This document shows, one piece after another, positions 64,000 to 64,000 of a DNA stretch of 64,000 bases. The stretch lies in assembly GCF_014522305.1 (NCBI RefSeq), contig NZ_CP041982.1, positions 997,001-1,061,000 on the forward strand. Direction: 5' to 3'. Position numbers and translations under genes: made by a program. The notes under the pieces were generated by a model, which made no database searches, was not told where the DNA came from, and worked only from the letters and a program-made list of their open reading frames with translations. This DNA comes from Lactobacillus sp. PV034. GTDB taxonomy: Bacteria; Bacillota; Bacilli; Lactobacillales; Lactobacillaceae. The first letter of the stretch is position 1. The number at the start of each line of letters is the position of its first letter.

Positions 64000-64000
64000 T

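Noticed and set aside
63971..64000. Name for the gene truncated at the right edge
   Set aside because: Only about ten codons are visible and the frame is not certain, so no product can be assigned.

Overview
The window looks like a low-GC Lactobacillus chromosome of the acidophilus/helveticus/crispatus/amylovorus cluster. The pointers are two S-layer genes ending in the SLAP wall-anchoring domain, a set of SLAP-anchored wall enzymes, PepC and PepO peptidases, a D-Asp cross-bridge pair (AslA/AsnH-like), a YSIRK/LPQTG mucin-binding type protein, and T-box control of tyrS. Housekeeping genes dominate. I see no insertion sequence, prophage, CRISPR array or replication origin.

Layout. 1-9.9 kb: trpS (cut by the window edge), an SRAP/HMCES protein, tRNA-Gly, a SOS-type Y-family polymerase with a YolD-like partner and a LexA box, an orphan PTS IIB-IIA pair, greA, pepC, a GT-C-like membrane protein with a shifted 3' end, an HD hydrolase and tRNA-Thr. 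10-22.7 kb: tyrS with T-box, a large LTA-synthase-like protein, plsY, an LCP protein, an aldose epimerase, a GRP sugar transporter, a three-gene envelope glycosylation cassette (GtrB-like GT2, GT-C, GtrA), the Cys-less S14 gene and gpmA. 22.8-33.4 kb: a PAS protein, two more GT-C paralogues, three tandem paralogous surface proteins, a mucin-binding protein split by one in-frame stop codon, and a PfkB-like protein without its catalytic motif.

33.4-44.8 kb is the S-layer island: GH25 lysozyme, GH73 glucosaminidase, a small SLAP protein and a GDPD, all exported and SLAP-tagged, followed by a tyrosine recombinase whose frame shifts just before the catalytic Tyr, then two convergent S-layer genes around an acyltransferase gene. 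The S-layer leaders share an 80-bp inverted repeat (79/80 identical) and the 3' ends share a 222-bp inverted repeat (about 95%). Only the minus-strand S-layer gene has a strong promoter, placed outside the repeats. This is the architecture of an invertible S-layer switch, and it is the most interesting system in the window.

44.9-64 kb: DUF2922/DUF1659 pair, a lipoprotein, kup, an aldo/keto reductase, pepO, an MFS transporter, a MarR-controlled azoreductase operon with paired operators, the cross-bridge genes (D-Asp ligase, AsnH-type amidotransferase, metallophosphoesterase), a hypothetical gene, and a phosphonate-type ABC transporter (phnDCEE) preceded by a possible 28-codon small ORF that ends inside a strong terminator.
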